Shown here: positions 59,720-64,000 of the stretch, piece after piece | Position numbering within the stretch: position 1 is the first letter of the stretch | Layout: every line of letters begins with the position of its first letter | Assembly: GCF_024171865.1 (NCBI RefSeq) | Contig: NZ_JAMTCN010000022.1 | Location: 1 to 64,000, forward strand | Length of the DNA stretch: 64,000 bases | Direction of reading: 5' to 3' | Source of the DNA: Prauserella aidingensis | GTDB lineage: Bacteria > Actinomycetota > Actinomycetes > Mycobacteriales > Pseudonocardiaceae | The notes under the pieces: model-generated | What the model saw: the letters and a program-made list of their open reading frames with translations, nothing else | Told to the model about the DNA's origin: nothing | The model's database searches: none | Translations under genes and position numbers: made by a program

Positions 59720-61789
59720 TCAGGCGCCGATGCGGCCGCCGTCGGCCTTACGCACCGCGACGATCGCGGGCCGCGCGTGGCCGCCGTCGGGCCAGCTCGA
59801 CCCGGGCTCGCCGCCCTCACCCGGGTGCTGCACCGCGACGAGCACGAGGTCGTCACGCACCACGGGACCGCACGTCTCGGCGCCCACCGGAACGGTGAGG
59901 AACTGCTTCACCTCACCGCGGTTCGGGCCCGTGACCGGCACGGAGAACAGTCCGTCGTTCGAGCCGAGCGCGTTGCCGTCGGTGGAGACCCACAGGTTGC
60001 CGTAGCCGTCGAAGGCCACGTTGTCCGGACACGAGATCGGGCTGACCTGGCTCTTGTCGAACCCGCCGAAGTACGTGTCCGCCGCCTCCGGGTCGCCGCA
60101 CACGAGCAGGAGCCGCCACACGAACTTCGTCTCGGTGCCGTCCTCGTCCCACTCGAGGACGTGGCCGTTCTTGTTGCCGTTGCGCGGGTTCGGCTCGTCG
60201 ACGCCCGCCTTTCCGCTCGCGCCGCGGTCGGTGTTGTTCGTCAGCGCGGCGTAGATCCGGCCGTTCACCGGGTTGGGCTCGATGTCCTCGGGACGGTCCA
60301 TCTTGGTCGCGCCCACCTTGTCGGCGGCCAGCCGCGTGAAGACGTAGACCTCCTCCGCGGTGAATCCGTCCACGAACGACTCGTCACCGCTGGCCAGCGG
60401 CAGCCACTCGCCGGTGCCGTCGAACTCGCCGTCCGAGGGGAGCCGGCCGCTGCCGTCGATCTCGCTCGCCGGGCTGTTCCCGGTGAACTTGGCGACGTAC
60501 AGCGTGCCCTCGTCGAGCAGCGCCATGTTGTGCCTGCGGGCGTGCGCGCTGCGGCCCGGCTTGAACCGGCCCTTGGAGACGAACTTGTAGATGTAGTCGA
60601 ACCGCTCGTCGTCACCCGAGTACACGACGACCCGGCCGTCACGCGCGATCTTCACGTTCGCGGCCTCGTGCTTGAACCGGCCCAGCGCGGTGTGCTTGAT
60701 CGGCTTGGCGTTCGGGTCGTTCGGGTCGATCTCGACGACCCAGCCGAAGCGGTGGACCTCGTTCGGTTCCTGCGAGACGTCCCAGCGCTTGTCGAACCGC
60801 TCCCACTTGCGGCTGGTCTCGCCGCCGGCGAGGCCGTACCGCTCGAGCCGCTCGGCCTGCGCCGGGTCGGTGACCCGCTCACCGTGGGCGAAGTACTGGT
60901 GGAAGTTCTCCTCACCGGACAGCACCGTGCCCCACGGCGTGACACCGCCCGCGCAGTTGTTCTGCGTGCCGCGGACGACCGTGCCCGTCGGCTCGGCCGA
61001 CGTCTTCAGCAGGTCCGAACCCGCGGCCGGGCCGCGCACCTCGAACTCGGTGTCGATCGTGATGCGGCGGTTGTACCGGCTGGGCTTGACCTCGAGGCCG
61101 CCGTCGCGGGTGCGGTCGGCCTGGACCACCGACAGCCCGTGCGCGGCCCACGCGATGCGCACCTGCTCCTCGGTCGGGTTCGCCGCGTCGTAGGTGCCTT
61201 CCGGGAACATCTCCGTCTCGGTGGTGTACTCGTGGTTGACCACCAGGAAGTTGCGCTTGCCGGAGCCGTCCTGCGGGATGAGGCCGACGAAGTCGTTGTT
61301 GTAGCCGAACTGCTTCGCCTGCGCCGCCGCGGTCTGGTTGTTCAGGTCGAACTCGGGGGCGCCGGGCACCACCGGGTCACCCCAGCGGATGACGACCTGC
61401 TGCTCGTAGCCGTCCGGGACCGTCACCGCGTCACGGGTGTTCGGGGCGACGGGCGCGAAGTCCGTGCCGGGCACGGCGCGGCCGCCCGGGCGCCCGTGAC
61501 CGTGGCCGTTGCCGCGGCCGGGGTTCGCGGCCAACGCGGGCACCTCGGCCGCGGCGGTACCCGCCATGGCCGCGAACCCGGCGGCCGTCGCAGCCATGAC
61601 GCCACCGGCACGCAGCGCGCCGCGGCGGGACACGACGTTACGGACGACGTCGCCGAAGTATTCGTTCTCGGAGGTGTTCGGGGCGGGGTGGGAACACTGA
61701 TTGCCGCACCGGTATTCGCACGTCACCGGCGAACGGCCGGTTCGGTGGGTAGTCAGCAGTGGGAGAAAACGCCCAGGCTTGGCGGACAC
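59720..61789 (-). CDS. PhoX-family (DUF839) phosphatase, Tat-exported
   Basis: This 689-residue enzyme has a twin-arginine signal (VVSRRGALRAGGVMAATAAG, ~48-67) after the conserved cysteine-containing CEYRCGNQCSHPAPNTSENE head. Downstream are PhoX motifs such as FLVVNHEYTTETEMFPEGTY, VKIARDGRVVVYSGDDERFD, RPEDIEPNPVNGRIYAALTN and SPISCPDNVAFDGYGNLWVS. PhoX uses Fe-Ca cofactors to cleave phosphate esters outside the cell. I chose GTG 61789 after GGAGG; an ATG at 61804 would extend it slightly. Confidence 0.9.
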   Translation of the reverse strand: MSAKPGRFLPLLTTHRTGRSPVTCEYRCGNQCSHPAPNTSENEYFGDVVRNVVSRRGALRAGGVMAATAAGFAAMAGTAAAEVPALAANPGRGNGHGHGRPGGRAVPGTDFAPVAPNTRDAVTVPDGYEQQVVIRWGDPVVPGAPEFDLNNQTAAAQAKQFGYNNDFVGLIPQDGSGKRNFLVVNHEYTTETEMFPEGTYDAANPTEEQVRIAWAAHGLSVVQADRTRDGGLEVKPSRYNRRITIDTEFEVRGPAAGSDLLKTSAEPTGTVVRGTQNNCAGGVTPWGTVLSGEENFHQYFAHGERVTDPAQAERLERYGLAGGETSRKWERFDKRWDVSQEPNEVHRFGWVVEIDPNDPNAKPIKHTALGRFKHEAANVKIARDGRVVVYSGDDERFDYIYKFVSKGRFKPGRSAHARRHNMALLDEGTLYVAKFTGNSPASEIDGSGRLPSDGEFDGTGEWLPLASGDESFVDGFTAEEVYVFTRLAADKVGATKMDRPEDIEPNPVNGRIYAALTNNTDRGASGKAGVDEPNPRNGNKNGHVLEWDEDGTETKFVWRLLLVCGDPEAADTYFGGFDKSQVSPISCPDNVAFDGYGNLWVSTDGNALGSNDGLFSVPVTGPNRGEVKQFLTVPVGAETCGPVVRDDLVLVAVQHPGEGGEPGSSWPDGGHARPAIVAVRKADGGRIGA

Positions 61790-61896
61790 GCGGCCTCCAG
61801 TCACTCGGTCAGGGGAACAGTCGTGACGTTAGGTGCCGAACTTGAGTGACTCCCATCCGCGAAGTGAACGACGGGAGAACGGGCGGACTCCCTTGT

Positions 61897-63108
61897 TCAG
61901 ACCTCCTCACCCACCAGAGCCGCTTCCGTGGGCACCCGAGTGGAGTCCTTACCGCCGCGCGGAACGAGGAGCAACCCGGCGGCGATCGCCGACAGCACGG
62001 CCGCGGCCAGGAACGGCGCGCGGTCGAAACCGAACCACTCCGCCACGTGGCCCACGAGCGTCGCCGCCGCGGCACCGCCGAGCCAGCGGCAGAAGTTGTA
62101 CCCGGCACTGGCGACGGGACGGGGCGCCTCGCTGATCGACATCGCCGTCCCGGTGAACAACGTGTTCAACAGCCCGGAGATCAGGCCGCTGACGACGATC
62201 GCGACCACCAGCAGCGGCTTGCTGGGCACCGCCATGACCAGGAGCAGCACGGCGTAGCCGGCGACGGCGAGTGCCGTCGCGTGACGTTCGCCCAGCCGCG
62301 CGGCCAACCGCGGCGCGAGCACGACACCCGCGATCGCCACGCACAGTCCCCAGCCGAAGAAGATCAGCCCGATCTCGATCGCACCCCATTCGAGCACGAA
62401 CGGCGACCACGCCAGCACCGCGAAGAACCCGGCCGTGTAGAGGGCCGATCCGATGGACGTGCGCAGCAGGCCACCGTGGCCGAGCGCGCGCAACGGATCG
62501 AGCAGCTTCACCCGCGGCCGCGCCTGCCCCGCGTCGCTGTTCAGGAACACCGCGCACAGCACCAGCGCCGCACCCATGAGCACGGCCGTACCCATGAACG
62601 GGCCGCGCCACGACAGGTGCCCGAGCAACGCACCCAGCAGCGGCCCGACCGACAGGCCCAGCCCGAGCGCCGCCTCGTACAGCAGGATCGCGCCCGCCTG
62701 ACCACCCGCGGCCGCGCCCACGATCACCGACAGCGCCGTCGCGATGAAGAAGGCGTTGCCGAGTCCCCACACCGCGCGCAGTCCGATCAGCTGCTCGATC
62801 GAACCCGCCGCGGCGCACAGCGCGGTCGCCAGCACGATCAGCGTCAGCCCCACGACGACGGTGCGTTTGGCGCCGAACCGCGCGCTCGCCGCACTCGTGA
62901 ACAACATCGCGACCACCTGGATCGCCAGGTACGACGAGAACAGCAACGTCGTCTGCTGCGGCGTCGCGTCGAGGCCGTCGGCGATCGACAACAGGATCGG
63001 GTCGACCAGTCCGATCCCCATGAAAGCGATGACCGCGGCGAACGCGGTGATCCAGACCTGTTTCGGCTGACCCTTGACGGCCGACAGCAGCGAATGCTGC
63101 TCACTCAT
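61897..63108 (-). CDS. MFS transporter
   Basis: This 403-residue protein has about twelve helices and an MFS loop after helix 2 (ASARFGAKRTVVVGLTLIVL). Typical segments include WITAFAAVIAFMGIGLVDPI, LGLGLSVGPLLGALLGHLSW and PRPVASAGYNFCRWLGGAAA. The C-terminal half matches drug/H+ antiporter MFS members. The start is ATG 63108 after GGAGGTTCGCGCC; a frame to 63243 is not supported. The substrate is unknown. Confidence 0.9.
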   Translation of the reverse strand: MSEQHSLLSAVKGQPKQVWITAFAAVIAFMGIGLVDPILLSIADGLDATPQQTTLLFSSYLAIQVVAMLFTSAASARFGAKRTVVVGLTLIVLATALCAAAGSIEQLIGLRAVWGLGNAFFIATALSVIVGAAAGGQAGAILLYEAALGLGLSVGPLLGALLGHLSWRGPFMGTAVLMGAALVLCAVFLNSDAGQARPRVKLLDPLRALGHGGLLRTSIGSALYTAGFFAVLAWSPFVLEWGAIEIGLIFFGWGLCVAIAGVVLAPRLAARLGERHATALAVAGYAVLLLVMAVPSKPLLVVAIVVSGLISGLLNTLFTGTAMSISEAPRPVASAGYNFCRWLGGAAAATLVGHVAEWFGFDRAPFLAAAVLSAIAAGLLLVPRGGKDSTRVPTEAALVGEEV

Positions 63109-63417
63109 CGGCGCGAACCTCCAGACACGGATATCGATGTGACGACCGGTTCGTGACGGCCGGTCGAGATTCCGGTTCGTCGTGGCGCAGTTGCATTCGG
63201 CGCGCAGTGGTGTTCGGTGCCGTAGTGATCGGGGTGCCGGCACGCGGTGGATGCGGCCGCGGGCGGCAGTGGCCGTAGCGGTGGCCGTGGCTCGACGGTG
63301 AACCGCACTACGCGACGTTCCAATTAGCTATGCTAATCAAACTAACTTAGCCATGCGAAGTAAGTTCGCTCACGCGCCGGAGCGATATCCGGGACTCACC
63401 GCGGCTACGATCGGGGC
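63109..63417. other. Intergenic region with possible operator
   Basis: About 310 bp between the divergent MFS and HAD genes. The left part is coding-like only by chance. The right part (63315-63360) is AT-rich and holds the inverted repeat at 63323. Promoters for both genes should lie here. Confidence 0.45.
63323..63337. promoter_or_regulatory. Perfect inverted repeat near the MFS promoter
   Basis: attagc-tat-gctaat is a perfect 6-bp-arm palindrome in an AT-rich stretch; a related half (ctaacttagcc) follows at about 63341. It could be a MarR- or TetR-type operator for the MFS transporter, though no regulator gene is adjacent. Confidence 0.5.
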
Positions 63418-64000
63418 ATGCAGGCGGTCGTGTTCGACATGGACGGAGTGCTCGTCGACTCGGAGCAGCTGTGGGACGAGGTGCGGCGACAGGTCGCGGC
63501 CGCCCACAGCGGCACCTGGAACGACGAGGCCACCCGCGCGATGCAGGGGATGAGCACTCCGGAGTGGGCCGAGTACCTCGTCACCGAGGTCGGCGTGCAG
63601 CTCACGCCCGACGAGGTCGCCCGCACGGTGATCGACGAGATGCGCAACCGCTACGCCGGCGCACCTCCGGTACTGCCCGGCGCGCCCGATGCCCTGGGCA
63701 AGGTCGCGGAGCGCTACCCGGTCGCGATCGCCAGCTCGTCACCGCCGGTGCTCATCGAGTCGTTCCTGACCGCGACAGGCCTCGCCGACCGCGTTCCGGT
63801 CGCCGTCTCCAGCGAACAGGTCGCGAAGGGCAAACCGGCACCCGACGTCTACCTCGAAGCGGCCTCACAGCTGGGAGTCGACGCGGAGGAGTGCGCGGCC
63901 GTCGAAGACTCGACCAGCGGGCTGCAGGCCGCGCTGGCCGCGGGCATGACCGTGTACGCGGTCCCCAACCCGCACTACCCCCCGGACGAGACGGTCGTCG
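63418..64000 (+). CDS. HAD-family hydrolase (partial at the window end)
   Basis: From ATG 63418 the frame is open to the window end (194 codons). Motif I is FDMDGVLVDSEQLWDEV, motif II AIASSSPPVLIESFL, motif III the Lys in KGKPAPDVYLEA, and motif IV EDSTSGLQAALAAG. This is a subfamily-I HAD phosphatase/phosphoglucomutase-like enzyme. The final residues seen, VPNPHYPPDETVV, are also typical. The 3' end is outside the window. Confidence 0.92.
   Translation, partial: MQAVVFDMDGVLVDSEQLWDEVRRQVAAAHSGTWNDEATRAMQGMSTPEWAEYLVTEVGVQLTPDEVARTVIDEMRNRYAGAPPVLPGAPDALGKVAERYPVAIASSSPPVLIESFLTATGLADRVPVAVSSEQVAKGKPAPDVYLEAASQLGVDAEECAAVEDSTSGLQAALAAGMTVYAVPNPHYPPDETVV

Noticed and set aside
61790-61896. 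PHO box upstream of the PhoX gene.
   Set aside because: Only one GTTCAC-like hexamer is seen; the required tandem 11-bp repeats are not clear.

Overview
The window is high-GC DNA with dense coding, frequent GTG starts, 4-bp start/stop overlaps and strong GC-rich hairpins in place of U-tract terminators. The gene content (an Rv0241c-Rv0242c-Rv0243-like set of MaoC dehydratase, long FabG and thiolase; an F420-type LLM oxidoreductase; GTP-dependent PEP carboxykinase; a septum-formation lipoprotein; NarL-type two-component pairs) points to a filamentous actinomycete. A Pseudonocardiaceae such as Saccharomonospora is my best guess, but that is inference. I saw no rRNA, tRNA or tmRNA.

Layout. 1-13.1 kb: the 3' end of an M20 peptidase, FxsA, a VOC protein, an SCP2 protein, two TetR regulators, an NmrA reductase, an isochorismatase, a GlxA-type regulator, the htdX-like/fabG/fadA2 fatty-acid set, a DUF4190 protein and a DoxX protein. 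13.1-20.2 kb: an integrated mobile element. 20.2-24.7 kb: the disrupted glycerophosphodiester phosphodiesterase gene, an AAA ATPase, a small conserved ORF and a septum-formation lipoprotein. 24.7-34 kb: a secreted tripeptidyl-aminopeptidase-type hydrolase, an XRE regulator, an Nramp relative, an ABC exporter with an LLM oxidoreductase, a methyltransferase and pckG. 34-39.4 kb: an EF-hand-like acidic protein and a three-gene operon encoding dynamin, a GrpE-like protein and a second dynamin. 39.5-57 kb: two NarL-type histidine kinase/regulator pairs, three ABC transporter sets, an SDR/TetR pair, TrmB, an amidohydrolase and a GntR regulator. 57-64 kb: a YwaF-type membrane protein, an SDR, an alpha/beta hydrolase, a PhoX phosphatase, an MFS transporter and the start of a HAD phosphatase.

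Mobile element. A perfect 31-bp direct repeat (13106-13136 and 20197-20227) bounds about 7.1 kb. The repeat lies inside the 3' part of the glycerophosphodiester phosphodiesterase gene. The original last codons are stranded at the left end, and the element supplies a substitute C-terminus at the right end. The element encodes a tyrosine integrase, a winged-helix replication-type protein whose gene contains six iteron-like palindromic repeats, several small zinc-ribbon proteins, an HK97 prohead protease and a major capsid protein. It has no recognisable portal, terminase or tail gene. It therefore looks like a capsid-encoding phage satellite rather than a complete prophage. Its convergent non-coding centre carries two 28-bp copies of a type I-E CRISPR-like repeat separated by a 34-bp spacer, and 26 bp of that spacer form a perfect palindrome.

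Repeats. Two dispersed repeat families sit mainly in convergent intergenic regions. One is a long palindrome of the CCCCAAGGGCAC type with five copies. The other is a 21-bp-phased GTGTTGCG repeat with two arrays 47 kb apart in opposite orientation. Both may act as bidirectional terminators or be REP-like elements.
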